DNA of 64,000 nucleotides from Epilithonimonas arachidiradicis (GCF_003610695.1 NZ_RAQH01000003.1:248001-312000), one strand, 5' to 3'. Shown: positions 28,065 to 37,828, counted from the stretch's first letter. Notes: generated by a model not told the origin, from the letters alone. Numbers and translations: made by a program.

Positions 28065-28709
28065 TTGAAAACCTATTTTCTTTTCATCGATACCGAAACT
28101 ACAGGAATCCCGAAACGATGGAGTCTGCCTTATTCTGAGAAAGATAATTGGCCTTCCGCAGTTCAGGTGGCCTGGGTTATTTATGATGAAAATGCCCAGG
28201 AAATTAAACGTGAAAATTTTTATATTTTTAATGAGGATTTGAAAATCAGTTCGAAGTCATTGAAAATCCACGGTATTACCAAAGAATTCTTAAGTAAAAA
28301 CGGACAGGAAAGAACTTTGGTTTTAGAAAAGCTTTCAACGGATATAAAAGAATTTCAACCCTTGATTACGGGACATTTTACAGAGTTTGATATTCACACA
28401 CTGAGCGCCGATTTTTACAGGGCAAACCTGGAAAATCCTTTTCTGCAGAGTCATTTCTACTGCACAATGCTTAAAAGTAAAGAGTATGTTGTCAATCCGG
28501 AAGCTGATTATTTTAAACTGCCTCAGCTTTACGAGTTTCTTTTTAATGAAAAAATGGAATATCTCCACAATGCGATGATCGATGCAGAAATAACTGCAAA
28601 ATGTTTTTTTGAAATCCGGAAACGGGGAGAGATTTCAGAGACCGACTTTCAGAATATTCATCGGAAAATCGAATCCGGTTTAAAGTTTTTAACCCATAGA
28701 ATGAAATAA
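28065..28709 (+). CDS. DnaQ-like 3'-5' exonuclease
   Basis: The protein has about 214 residues with the DEDD-exonuclease motifs: ExoI IDTETTG (D9, E11), ExoII near GHFTEFDIHTLSADF and ExoIII HNAMIDAEITAKCF. No ATG fits. The frame is open from 28023, but that point lies inside the terminator loop. I place the start at TTG 28065, giving MKTYFLFIDTETTG. It is 5 bp from the cNMP/CBS/nucleotidyltransferase gene. In many bacteria I know this pair to sit next to SSS-family acetate permeases, so its place behind an SSS sugar symporter fits that association. The function of the association is unknown. Confidence 0.82.
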   Translation: MKTYFLFIDTETTGIPKRWSLPYSEKDNWPSAVQVAWVIYDENAQEIKRENFYIFNEDLKISSKSLKIHGITKEFLSKNGQERTLVLEKLSTDIKEFQPLITGHFTEFDIHTLSADFYRANLENPFLQSHFYCTMLKSKEYVVNPEADYFKLPQLYEFLFNEKMEYLHNAMIDAEITAKCFFEIRKRGEISETDFQNIHRKIESGLKFLTHRMK

Positions 28710-28714
28710 CTATA

Positions 28715-30622
28715 ATGCAGGAAAAAATTATTTCACTTTTAAAAATAACAGAACCCTTTCATCTTTTACCCGAAACCGTTCTTGCAGAAATCTCGGAAAC
28801 ATTCACAAGAACCGAGTTTTCCAAAGATACCTTGGTCTATCGCCAGGAAGTGACGGAAATGAGAGGAGTAGACATTATTGAATCCGGAGAATACGAAACA
28901 TTTTTTTTCGATGCAGCGGAAAACAAAAGATGTATTTCGATACACCATTCGCCTTATTGTTTTGGGGGGATATCTGTGGTTCTGAACAGAGTACGTGCAT
29001 TGAAATCGGCGATTGCCAAAAAGGGAACTGTTGTTTATACATTGCCAAAAAAGGAATTCTACGAGTTGTGTAACGCCTACGAAGACTTTTTCCATTATTT
29101 TACATCAGATTTTGGCAAAAAAATGCTGGATGAGGAATTTTCTCATTTTGTGAAAACCCCTGCAACGTTTGAAGAAAGTTATTTTGCGGCTGACCAGCTT
29201 TACTCAAGAAAAATAAAAGGAATTACTTATAAAAGTATCGTTTCCTGCGAAGAAAATACTCCTGTTTTTGAGGCGGCTCAAATGATGGCCACTCATAAAG
29301 TAAGCTGCATCTTTGTGAAAAAATCAGCAAGTGAGGAAATTATCGGCTATGCGACAGATATTACCTTGCGAGATAATGTTATCGCCCACTGCCTGGATTC
29401 CAGAATTGCAATTTCTGAGGTGATGGATAATCCCATTGTAAGTATTTCCAGCGACGCCTATCTTTATGAAGCAGTTCTGATGATGTTTAAAACCAAATCA
29501 AGATATCTTCTCGTAAAAGATAATGGCGAGTATGTAGGCTTTCTGAGCAGAAACCGTCTGTTGAGCGAACAGGGACAGAGTCCGCTTGTTTTTATACAAT
29601 CGGTAAAACAGGCTGAAAGTGTAGAAGAACTTAAGAAAAAATGGAAGCAGGTTCCGGATATTATTACTCAATTGTTGGGAAGGGGAGTGCACGGCGAAAT
29701 TGCCAGCCAGGTCATCACTACAATTGCCGATACCATTACCGGAAAAGTGATTGAAAAAGTTATCAGGCAGATAGGAAAACCTCCTGCAAAATTTGCGTTT
29801 ATCGTGACCGGGAGCGAAGGTCGGAAAGAACAGACTCTAAGCACAGATCAGGACAACGGAATTATCTATGAAGATAAAGCCAATGAACACCGCGAAATGG
29901 TAAGGGAATATTTTCTGGATTTTGCCAAAAAAGTTTCGGATGATCTCAATACGATTGGATTTGAATACTGCAGAGGAAATTTTATGGCAAGCAATCCCAA
30001 ATGGACCCATTCTCTTTCTCACTGGAAAAGAAATTACAACCAATGGATCGAAGAATCGGTGCCGGAAACCGCAATGAAGCTTTCCACTTTTTTCGATTTC
30101 CGTTTTATTTATGGTGAAGAAAGTATTGTGAAAGACCTGAAAAACTATATCAAGGAAAAATTAGCTTCACCCAATCAGCTGTTTTTTGCTCATATTGCCA
30201 AAAATGCTTTACAGTACGAACCGCCTTTGACTTTTCTGAAAAGAATTAAAACCCAGACCATCGGGAAATCAGAGGTTTTTGATATCAAAACTGCGATGTC
30301 GCCAATTGTTGATTTGCTTCGTGTGTATGCGTTGAAAAATCAGTTGGATATAGAGAATACCGGTGAACGAATGAAAAAGCTGACGGAAATCGGAGTTTTC
30401 ACGCAACAGCAATACAATGAAATGCATCAGTCTTACTATTATCTGATGGCACTTCGACTAAAAAATCAGGCGAACCAGATCAATATTGATAAAAAGCATC
30501 CTGATAATTATATTGAAATCAGTAAACTTACCAAAATAGAGCGTGTCACTTTAATCGAAATCTTCAAAACCATTGCTAATTTCCAGCTGGGAATCAAAGT
30601 GAAATTTACAGGAAGTTTTTAA
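28715..30622 (+). CDS. cNMP-binding/CBS/DUF294 putative nucleotidyltransferase
   Basis: This 635-residue cytoplasmic protein has a cyclic-nucleotide-binding-like N-terminal domain (about 15-130) and a CBS pair (about 165-285). It also has a DUF294 nucleotidyltransferase domain with GSEGRKEQTLSTDQDNG at 367 onwards (G-S motif and DxD-like acids) and a C-terminal substrate-binding helical domain. It resembles GlnD-type regulators in plan. The nucleotide ligand and modified target are unknown. It is co-transcribed with the exonuclease and converges on the regulator gene with 2 bp between stops. Confidence 0.85.
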   Translation: MQEKIISLLKITEPFHLLPETVLAEISETFTRTEFSKDTLVYRQEVTEMRGVDIIESGEYETFFFDAAENKRCISIHHSPYCFGGISVVLNRVRALKSAIAKKGTVVYTLPKKEFYELCNAYEDFFHYFTSDFGKKMLDEEFSHFVKTPATFEESYFAADQLYSRKIKGITYKSIVSCEENTPVFEAAQMMATHKVSCIFVKKSASEEIIGYATDITLRDNVIAHCLDSRIAISEVMDNPIVSISSDAYLYEAVLMMFKTKSRYLLVKDNGEYVGFLSRNRLLSEQGQSPLVFIQSVKQAESVEELKKKWKQVPDIITQLLGRGVHGEIASQVITTIADTITGKVIEKVIRQIGKPPAKFAFIVTGSEGRKEQTLSTDQDNGIIYEDKANEHREMVREYFLDFAKKVSDDLNTIGFEYCRGNFMASNPKWTHSLSHWKRNYNQWIEESVPETAMKLSTFFDFRFIYGEESIVKDLKNYIKEKLASPNQLFFAHIAKNALQYEPPLTFLKRIKTQTIGKSEVFDIKTAMSPIVDLLRVYALKNQLDIENTGERMKKLTEIGVFTQQQYNEMHQSYYYLMALRLKNQANQINIDKKHPDNYIEISKLTKIERVTLIEIFKTIANFQLGIKVKFTGSF

Positions 30623-30624
30623 GT

Positions 30625-31311
30625 TTAAATCTTAAACATAAACCCTTCCGCAATTTTCTTATTGTATTTTTCTTCATCGAAAGTGTAAAGAAAAGACCCT
30701 TTTTTAGACGAGCTCATATCTTTTCCTTCCGTTTTCACAAGAATATCCAGCGCATTGATTTTGCTGATGAAATTCCGCTTGTCATACTGTTCGTTGAAGA
30801 TAGCTTCGTATAAAGTCTGCAGATCTTTCATCGTGAATTTTTCCGGCAGAAGCTCAAAACCGATAGGTCGTGTGGAAGCCCTTCTTCTCAGTCTCAGAAC
30901 CGCATCTTTCACCATTTCGTTATGGTCGAAAATTAAAGTCGGAAAATCCTGCAGATCAAACCATTTCGCACTGTATTTTTCATTGATCTGAATATTTTTT
31001 TCAATATTGATCAGTGCATAATATGATATCGACATAATTCTCGCCGTCGGTTCGCGGTCGATTTGAGTATAGGAATTGAGCTGTTCAAGATAGATATTTT
31101 CCAGCCCGGTAAGTGTGTTCAGGACACGCTGTGCCGCTTCATCAGAGGTTTCCTCGTCCCCGATAAAACCACCCATTAATGACCATTCTCCCATTTTCGG
31201 TTCAAAATTCCTTTGTACCAGAAGGATTTTAAGATTTTCGCCATCGAACCCGAAAATAATGCAGTCAACAGCTACCAGATGTCGTGGAAAATGAGAATAG
31301 TCTTGTGTCAT
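30625..31311 (-). CDS. araR: Nudix-winged-helix transcriptional regulator, AraR/NrtR type
   Basis: The protein has 228 residues. An N-terminal Nudix-fold domain (about 10-150) carries a degenerate Nudix box: GGFIGDEETSDEAAQRVL lacks the REUxEE core, so hydrolysis is unlikely. A C-terminal winged-helix domain (about 155-225, LPEKFTMKDLQTLYEAIF) follows. NrtR-like proteins of Bacteroidota include the L-arabinose-responsive repressor AraR known from Bacteroides thetaiotaomicron. Here the gene sits beside araB-araD-araA and the symporter. A copy of the proposed operator lies in its own promoter, suggesting autoregulation. The effector (L-arabinose) is inferred. Confidence 0.85.
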   Translation of the reverse strand: MTQDYSHFPRHLVAVDCIIFGFDGENLKILLVQRNFEPKMGEWSLMGGFIGDEETSDEAAQRVLNTLTGLENIYLEQLNSYTQIDREPTARIMSISYYALINIEKNIQINEKYSAKWFDLQDFPTLIFDHNEMVKDAVLRLRRRASTRPIGFELLPEKFTMKDLQTLYEAIFNEQYDKRNFISKINALDILVKTEGKDMSSSKKGSFLYTFDEEKYNKKIAEGFMFKI

Positions 31312-31328
31312 CGATTATAATTTTTATG

Positions 31329-31336
31329 CAAAGTTA
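31329..31336 (-). promoter_or_regulatory. Promoter -7 box (TAACTTTG) for araR
   Basis: A TAnnTTTG match on the minus strand, 17 bp before the araR start codon. Confidence 0.55.
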
Positions 31337-31371
31337 ATGCTTTTAGGCTTTGATTTTACAGTTGAAACCAT

Positions 31372-31394
31372 ATAAATGTATTTTATACACTTTA
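31372..31394 (-). promoter_or_regulatory. Putative AraR/NrtR operator, araR site
   Basis: Read on the minus strand it is TAAAGTGT-ATAAAAT-ACATTT, the same AGTGT-N7-ACATT pattern as before GH3 and araB. It is about 35 bp upstream of the araR -7 box. The rest of the 540-bp gap to GH127 (31395-31853) is AT-rich with no gene or strong structure visible. Confidence 0.65.
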
Positions 31395-31853
31395 TTTTAC
31401 TTTTTATTTTTAAAAAATCCAGATTTCATCATTTACCTTAATATTTTGGGAGCAATTAATAGCTCTGAAGCTTACATTTTATTCACTAAAAACATTAAAA
31501 ACAGATGAACTCAACGTTAAAAATATGTTAAAATTAAGTTTCTTTTCATTTTAAATTTACCCGAAAACTATAGTTGAGGCTTAGTCTTAAAAATACGATA
31601 AGTTATTTATATAAATTACTGATGCCTTCAATCGGTATTCTGTATTCATTTTTATACAAGCGATTTAGCCGTATGGTTCTGATTATCGTGATTTTTAATA
31701 ATCTTAATTTTTATGATAAGTCCTTGCTGTTTTCAGCTTTTTTCTAAGACTTTAAAATATACTTTTTTTTGATTCCATCGGCTTATTCTGCAAAATTCTT
31801 TGTCATATTGATTCTTTCTTTTATTTTTAGAAATGTTGAATAGACATTTATTA

Positions 31854-34223
31854 ATGAATAAAAAATCGCTGATAGTATTTTTAGGTTTAGGTACGCTTGC
31901 TTTTGGGCAGGTGAGCAAAACAATCAGTTATTTTCCTCTGAATAAGGTTGCTTTGTCGGAAAGTGTTTTCAGCAAGGCGATGCAGATGGATAAAAACTAC
32001 ATTATGTCGATGGATGCCGACCGTTTACTGGCGCCCTATCTGAAAGAAGCAGGACTTAATCCTAAAAAAACAAATTATCCCAACTGGGAAAACACAGGAT
32101 TGGATGGTCACATTGGCGGCCATTATATTTCAGCATTAGCGTTGATGTACGCTTCTACAGGCGATGCCAAAGTAAAACAGCGCCTCGATTATATGATTGA
32201 TGAGCTGGAGCGTTGCCAGAATCTTTCAGGAAACGGCTATCTTTCCGGCGTTCCAAACGGCAAAAAAATCTGGGCAGAAATCTCGGATGGCAATATCCGC
32301 GCATCGGCTTTCGGATTGAATGACCGTTGGGTGCCATTATATAATATTCACAAAATATATTCAGGTTTGCGTGATGCCTATTGGTATGCCGACAGCGAAA
32401 AGGCAAAGAAAATGCTCATCAAGCTTACTGATTGGATGGCGGATGAAGTTTCCGGACTTTCCGATGAGCAGATTCAGGAGATGCTGAGAAGCGAACACGG
32501 CGGACTGAATGAGGTTTTTGCCGATGTTTACGACATTACCAAAAATGAAAAATATCTCAAGCTTGCGCATCGTTTTTCGCATCTGGCCATTTTAAATCCT
32601 TTGCTGATTCACGAAGATAAACTGACAGGAATTCACGCCAATACACAAATCCCAAAAGTAATTGGTTTTAAAAGGATTGCCGATTTGGAACATAATAAGG
32701 AGTGGGACAGTGCGGCAGATTTTTTCTGGACGAATGTTACGCAAAAACGTTCTGCAATTATCGGTGGAAACAGTGTCAGCGAACATTTCAATCCAACAAC
32801 CGATTTCAGCGGAATGATTAAAAGCATTGAAGGTCCCGAAACCTGTAATACCTACAATATGCTGAAACTGACCAAAGAACTTTTCGCCACCAATCCAAAG
32901 TCGTCTTATCTGGATTATTACGAAAGAGCCTTGTATAATCATATTCTTTCGACGCAAAACCCTGACAAAGGCGGTTTTGTGTATTTTACACCGATGCGCC
33001 CTGGTCATTACAGGGTCTATTCACAGCCGGAAACCAGCTTCTGGTGTTGCGTAGGTTCAGGAATGGAAAACCACGCGAAGTATGGCGAAATGATTTATGC
33101 ACATTTAGATAATGATTTGTATGTGAATTTGTTTATTCCGTCTGTTTTAAAATGGTCAGAGAAGAAGTTGATTCTGAGACAGGAAAATAATTTTCCACAG
33201 ACACCTTCCACAAAATTAATTTTTGACCTTGCCCCAAAATCCGAAATCAATTTAAAATTAAGAGCTCCGGAATGGACGAATGCTTCACAGATAAGTGTTT
33301 CCGTCAATTCAAAAAATATCAATATTTCTGTCGATTCCGAAGGTTATATTAATATCAACAGAAAATGGAAAAAAGGCGATGTCATCGAGATGAAAATGCC
33401 GATGCATCTTTCTGCGGAACAGCTTCCGGATAATTCCGATTATTATGCGTTCAGATACGGACCCATCGTTTTGGCAGCCAAATATGGAAAAGAAAATCAG
33501 CAGGGATTGTTTGCCGATGACAGCCGTGGCGGACATATTGCGCACGGACCTCAAATTCCGTTGAATGATATTCCGACGATTTTGGGATCTTCGACAACAG
33601 TTTTGGATCATTTAAAGCCTGTTAATGAAAAAGATTTAATATTTAGAATTAACGGTCTTTATCCTCATAATAAATTTAACAAAGGATTAGAACTTGTTCC
33701 GTTTTATCAGATTCAGGAAGAGCGTTACATCATCTATTTTCCTCAGGCAACTCAGGATAAAATCGAAATCATTCAGCAGAAAAAAGCCCAGGAAGAAGAA
33801 GCTGTCCGAAAACTGGATAACATCACCATAGACAAAATTCAGTTAGGCGAGCAACAGCCGGAATCCGACCACTTTTTTGACAGCAAAGATGCTTACGATG
33901 GCTATATGGAAGACCGTCATTTCCGCGATGCTAAAGGCTGGTTCAGTTATCAAATGAGAAATAAGGCTAAAAATGCAAAATATCTTTACCTTTTGTATTT
34001 CGATGCCAATAACAATCGTACATTGAATGCTGAAATCAACGGAATTAAAACATTTTCCAAAGATTTTGAAGGAAAAATGGGAAGCTCACCACAAACATTG
34101 TTAATCCCGGTTCCCGAATCGGAAAAGAATAAAGAGACACTCACCGTAAAATTTATTTCAGGCGAAAAATCTCTGACTCCAAAAATTATTGAAGTGAGAT
34201 TACTGAACGAATTACCAAAATAA
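31854..34223 (+). CDS. GH127 beta-L-arabinofuranosidase
   Basis: This 789-residue secreted protein (signal peptide about 1-19, LAFGQ) belongs to the former DUF1680 family. The zinc/cysteine catalytic centre is visible: E329-x-C331 in GPETCNTYNM and C398-C399 in FWCCVGSGMENH. They correspond to E338, C340, C417 and C418 of Bifidobacterium HypBA1, where the first of the cysteine pair is the nucleophile. ATG 31854 is preferred over 31833 because it begins the signal peptide directly. Its substrates carry beta-linked L-arabinofuranose, as in hydroxyproline-rich glycoproteins. It is followed after 8 bp by a second acetyl esterase. Confidence 0.9.
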   Translation: MNKKSLIVFLGLGTLAFGQVSKTISYFPLNKVALSESVFSKAMQMDKNYIMSMDADRLLAPYLKEAGLNPKKTNYPNWENTGLDGHIGGHYISALALMYASTGDAKVKQRLDYMIDELERCQNLSGNGYLSGVPNGKKIWAEISDGNIRASAFGLNDRWVPLYNIHKIYSGLRDAYWYADSEKAKKMLIKLTDWMADEVSGLSDEQIQEMLRSEHGGLNEVFADVYDITKNEKYLKLAHRFSHLAILNPLLIHEDKLTGIHANTQIPKVIGFKRIADLEHNKEWDSAADFFWTNVTQKRSAIIGGNSVSEHFNPTTDFSGMIKSIEGPETCNTYNMLKLTKELFATNPKSSYLDYYERALYNHILSTQNPDKGGFVYFTPMRPGHYRVYSQPETSFWCCVGSGMENHAKYGEMIYAHLDNDLYVNLFIPSVLKWSEKKLILRQENNFPQTPSTKLIFDLAPKSEINLKLRAPEWTNASQISVSVNSKNINISVDSEGYININRKWKKGDVIEMKMPMHLSAEQLPDNSDYYAFRYGPIVLAAKYGKENQQGLFADDSRGGHIAHGPQIPLNDIPTILGSSTTVLDHLKPVNEKDLIFRINGLYPHNKFNKGLELVPFYQIQEERYIIYFPQATQDKIEIIQQKKAQEEEAVRKLDNITIDKIQLGEQQPESDHFFDSKDAYDGYMEDRHFRDAKGWFSYQMRNKAKNAKYLYLLYFDANNNRTLNAEINGIKTFSKDFEGKMGSSPQTLLIPVPESEKNKETLTVKFISGEKSLTPKIIEVRLLNELPK

Positions 34224-34231
34224 AAACTAAT

Positions 34232-36142
34232 ATGTCAAATAATATTTTCACTAAAATTCTGGGCTTATTCCTCTTGATTTGCAGTCTTTGTGTTGAAGCT
34301 AAAATCAAGCTTCCTGCATTGGTTTCAGACGGAATGGTTTTACAGCGCAACCAGAAATTAAATATTTGGGGAAAAGCCGATGCCAATGAAAAAGTAGAAG
34401 TGAAATTCCTCAATAAAAGTTACAAAACCACTGCGGACCAAAACGGAAACTGGAAAATCGTGCTTCCGGAGCAAAAAGCAGGCGGTCCATACACAATGAC
34501 CATCAACGAAATTACTCTGAAAGATATTTTGATTGGCGACGTTTGGCTGGCTTCAGGACAATCGAATATGGAATTGCCGATGCAAAGACTGACACCTTTG
34601 TATGCTAATGAAATCAAAAACGCAAATAATCAGAATATCAGGTTTTTCACGGTTCCTCAGAAATATAATTTCAAATCGCCACAGACCGAACTGGACGGTG
34701 GGAAATGGGAAGCTACAAATCCTCAAACCATTCTGAATTTCTCTGGTGTTGCTTATTTTTTCGCCAAAGATATCAGTGAAAAAGAAAAAGTAGCGGTAGG
34801 AATTATTCATTCCAGTTTGGGAGGTTCTCCGATTCAGGCTTGGATGGATGAAAATTCTTTGAAAAAATATCCTGAATATCTGCAAGAAGCCAAAAAATGG
34901 CAGAACGATGATTTTATAAAATCTACAGAATCCAATGAACAGGCGCTTAGCAAGGCTTGGTATGCGGAATTAGACCAAAGCGATATTGGACTCAATCAAC
35001 ATTGGGAAAAATTTGATTTGAATGATTCTGATTGGAAAACGATGCAGATTCCCGGTTCTTGGGAAGATAAGGAAGGTTCTTTTGAAGGTTCGGTTTGGTT
35101 CAGAAAAGAAATTACTTTAACGAAAAGTCAGGCAGGAAAATCAGCATTTTTAAATCTTGGAAGAATCAAAGATGCTGATGTAACCTACATCAACGGGACA
35201 AAAGTCGGAAACGTGACTTACGAATATCCGCCACGTTGGTACGACGTTCCAGCAGGAGTTTTAAAAGAAGGTAAAAACGTCATTGCTGTGAGAGTTTCCA
35301 ACGGAAGCGGAAAAGGACAGTTCATTGCAGACAAGCCGTATTACCTTGAAGTCGACGGACAAAAAATAGATTTAAAATCCGAATGGAAATATAAAATCGG
35401 GGCAAAAGTCGACAGAATGGCTCCCGGACAAACCTTCATACGTTGGAAACCGACTGGTTTGTATAACGCGATGATTAATCCTTTAATTAATTATAATATC
35501 ACGGGGGCACTTTGGTATCAGGGCGAAAGCAACACCGGAAAACCTAAAGAATATGGCGATTTGCTGACGACAATGATTACAGACTGGAGAAACAAATTCA
35601 ATAACAAGGAAATGCCGTTTATCACCGTTCAGTTAGCCAATTTTATGGAGTCAAAAGCACAGCCGATAGAAAGCAACTGGGCGGAACTCAGAGACCAGCA
35701 ACGTAAAGTGTCATTACAAGTTCCGAATGCCGGACTTGCTGTAATCATCGATGTTGGTGAATGGAATGACATTCATCCGCTCGATAAAAAAACAGTAGGA
35801 GACAGGCTGGCTTTGCAGGCGATGAAATTGGCTTACGGAAAAAACATCGTTGCAGACGGACCGGTTTATCAGTCGATGAAAGTTGACGGAAATAAAATCG
35901 TTCTTACTTTCAAAAAAGAAACCGATGATTTTGCGCCAGTTCCAGAATTGAAAGGTTTTGCCATCAAAAATGCCGAAGGGAAATGGGCTTGGGCAAAAGC
36001 AAAAATCGAAGGTAGAACAATTGTGGTTTGGAATGATTCGGTAACAAATCCTATTGCAGTCCGTTACGACTGGGCAGACAATCCCGATGGAAACCTGAAA
36101 AACAAAACCGGACTTCCTGCATCACCTTTCACAACGGAATAA
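34232..36142 (+). CDS. Secreted sialate O-acetylesterase/CE20-type acetyl esterase (second copy)
   Basis: This 636-residue paralogue of the gene at 7365 has the same order of parts. These are a signal peptide (about 1-23), the N-terminal beta-domain KLPALVSDGMVLQR, the catalytic serine S111 in GQSNM, the inserted jelly-roll (WFRKEITLTK... about 290-370) and the C-terminal DIHP block (D513, H515). The two copies are widely separated and clearly diverged, which argues for different acetylation positions or oligosaccharide contexts rather than a recent duplication. It is the second gene of the GH127 transcript and is followed by a strong hairpin. Confidence 0.88.
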   Translation: MSNNIFTKILGLFLLICSLCVEAKIKLPALVSDGMVLQRNQKLNIWGKADANEKVEVKFLNKSYKTTADQNGNWKIVLPEQKAGGPYTMTINEITLKDILIGDVWLASGQSNMELPMQRLTPLYANEIKNANNQNIRFFTVPQKYNFKSPQTELDGGKWEATNPQTILNFSGVAYFFAKDISEKEKVAVGIIHSSLGGSPIQAWMDENSLKKYPEYLQEAKKWQNDDFIKSTESNEQALSKAWYAELDQSDIGLNQHWEKFDLNDSDWKTMQIPGSWEDKEGSFEGSVWFRKEITLTKSQAGKSAFLNLGRIKDADVTYINGTKVGNVTYEYPPRWYDVPAGVLKEGKNVIAVRVSNGSGKGQFIADKPYYLEVDGQKIDLKSEWKYKIGAKVDRMAPGQTFIRWKPTGLYNAMINPLINYNITGALWYQGESNTGKPKEYGDLLTTMITDWRNKFNNKEMPFITVQLANFMESKAQPIESNWAELRDQQRKVSLQVPNAGLAVIIDVGEWNDIHPLDKKTVGDRLALQAMKLAYGKNIVADGPVYQSMKVDGNKIVLTFKKETDDFAPVPELKGFAIKNAEGKWAWAKAKIEGRTIVVWNDSVTNPIAVRYDWADNPDGNLKNKTGLPASPFTTE

Positions 36143-36159
36143 CTCAAGGCTTAAATACC

Positions 36160-36191
36160 TAAATTAAAATAAACTTGTTTATTTTAATTTA
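36160..36191 (+). terminator. Long AT-rich hairpin after the second acetyl esterase
   Basis: A perfect 15-bp inverted repeat (TAAATTAAAATAAAC and its complement) with a 2-nt loop. It is probably a transcription terminator, though it is very AT-rich. Confidence 0.65.
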
Positions 36192-36194
36192 TTT

Positions 36195-36296
36195 AAACAT
36201 TAAGGATTTAAGAAATTTAATAATAAGTGAAAATTTAAGAAATTAACAAGTCAATTTTATTTAAGAAAAATTAAGTCTCTTAAATTCTTAATGTTT
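36195..36296 (+). repeat. Inverted repeat AAACATTAAG...CTTAATGTTT
   Basis: Nineteen-bp arms (36195-36213 and 36278-36296) pair with one mismatch around 64 bp of AT-rich DNA. It lies just before the GPH transporter gene and resembles the other intergenic palindromes in the window. Confidence 0.65.
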
Positions 36297-36354
36297 AAAA
36301 AATCTTTCTATCAGTCTATTATCTATTTATCTAAATAAAACAACCATAAACTAT

Positions 36355-37809
36355 ATGAACAATCCATCTCAGAAAATATCTGTCGTTGAAAAAATCGGCT
36401 ACAGTTTGGGAGATTTAGCGGCCAATCTGGTGTTTCAGACTTTGGTGACTTACTTAGCTTACTTTTACACCGATATCTACGGATTAAAACCGGAAGACGC
36501 CTCCATCATTACTTTGATTGTCGGGCTCATTGCCGGTTTCGGGTTCAATCCTCTGGTCGGTGCTTTGGCAGACAGAACACGAACCAAGTGGGGGAAATTC
36601 CGTCCGTGGATTTTATTTTCTGCCGTTCCGCTCGGTGCAGCAGCACTTTTTGCATTCAGTACACCCAATTTTTCGTATCAGGGAAAAATGGTTTATGCAG
36701 CAGCAACTTACACAATTTTATTACTCCTGTATGCGGCTAATAATTTACCTTACGCAGCACTGAGCGGCGTGATTACAGGCGATATGGGCGAGCGAAACAG
36801 TATTTCATCTTACCGTTTTGTGGCGGTGATGTTTGCACAGTTTTTCGTTCAGGTATTTATGTTGCCAATAATTTTATCGGCAGGGAAAGGTGACAAAGCA
36901 GCCGGAATCGAAATTGTAATGACGTGGTTGGCGATTATCGGAACGATTATGTTGCTCATCACATTTTTCACCACCAAAGAAAGGGTCATTCCAAAACCGG
37001 AGCAGGAATCCTCTTTGGGAGCCGATTTAAAAGATTTAAAGAAAAACAAGCCGTGGATCATTATGTTAGTGGTTACAGCTTTGATTTTCATTACTTTGGC
37101 AATGAAAGGTGGTTCGTACGTTTATTATTTCAACAATTATGTCGATGAAACTTCTTTGAAAAATTTCATTTCGCCGATTACCGCTTTTTTCAGTTCCATC
37201 GGGATGAATTTTTTCGGTGAAGACCCTCGTTCAGCAGGTTTCGGGCTCTTCAATGCCGGCGGAATCATTATGATGATTATCGGGATTACCTTCTCAAAAA
37301 GATTTGCCGACAAATACGGGAAAAGAGACGCGTTCATCGCTTCCTTATTCATTTCTACTTTATTTATTGTTGCATTCATCTTTTATCCGCCAAAATCGGT
37401 AGGATTAATGTTCCTTTCCCAGATTCTGCACGGCTTTTTCTACGGAATCAGCACCCCATTGCTTTGGGCAATGATTGCCGATGTTGCCGACTATTCCGAG
37501 TGGAAAAACAACAGACGTGCCACAGCAATTATTTTCTCTGCAATGATGGTAGGATTAAAAGTTGGTTTAAGCATCGGAAGTTCGTTGGTTTCTTCCATTA
37601 TCGGGCATTACGGCTACATTTCATCCGAAGGAACCGAAAATGTTATCCAGCCGGAATCCGTTGCAAACGGCGCTCAGATGCTGGTCAGTATTTTTCCGGC
37701 CATTCCGTTCTTTGCGGCGTGTGGATTATTAATGTTCTACGAAATCAACAAAAAAATGGAAACCCAAATCGAACAGGAACTCAAAGAAAGAAGGAAAAAA
37801 GAAGATTAA
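36355..37809 (+). CDS. GPH-family (MelB/XynB-like) sugar-cation symporter
   Basis: This 484-residue inner membrane protein has about 12 transmembrane segments and belongs to the glycoside-pentoside-hexuronide group of the major facilitator superfamily. The N-terminal KIGYSLGDLAANLVFQTL and NPLVGALADRTRTKWGKFRPW motifs are diagnostic, the latter being the conserved loop 2-3 signature. In this position, next to GH10, a cytoplasmic GH43 and GH67, it most likely imports xylose, xylobiose or short xylo-oligosaccharides. The cytoplasmic GH43 at 39412 supports oligosaccharide uptake. Confidence 0.9.
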   Translation: MNNPSQKISVVEKIGYSLGDLAANLVFQTLVTYLAYFYTDIYGLKPEDASIITLIVGLIAGFGFNPLVGALADRTRTKWGKFRPWILFSAVPLGAAALFAFSTPNFSYQGKMVYAAATYTILLLLYAANNLPYAALSGVITGDMGERNSISSYRFVAVMFAQFFVQVFMLPIILSAGKGDKAAGIEIVMTWLAIIGTIMLLITFFTTKERVIPKPEQESSLGADLKDLKKNKPWIIMLVVTALIFITLAMKGGSYVYYFNNYVDETSLKNFISPITAFFSSIGMNFFGEDPRSAGFGLFNAGGIIMMIIGITFSKRFADKYGKRDAFIASLFISTLFIVAFIFYPPKSVGLMFLSQILHGFFYGISTPLLWAMIADVADYSEWKNNRRATAIIFSAMMVGLKVGLSIGSSLVSSIIGHYGYISSEGTENVIQPESVANGAQMLVSIFPAIPFFAACGLLMFYEINKKMETQIEQELKERRKKED

Positions 37810-37828
37810 TGTTGGTTTGATTATTTGG

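Noticed and set aside
31395-31853. Additional operator copies or a small gene in the araR-GH127 gap
   Set aside because: Only AT-rich sequence without a matching palindrome or a convincing short frame is visible.
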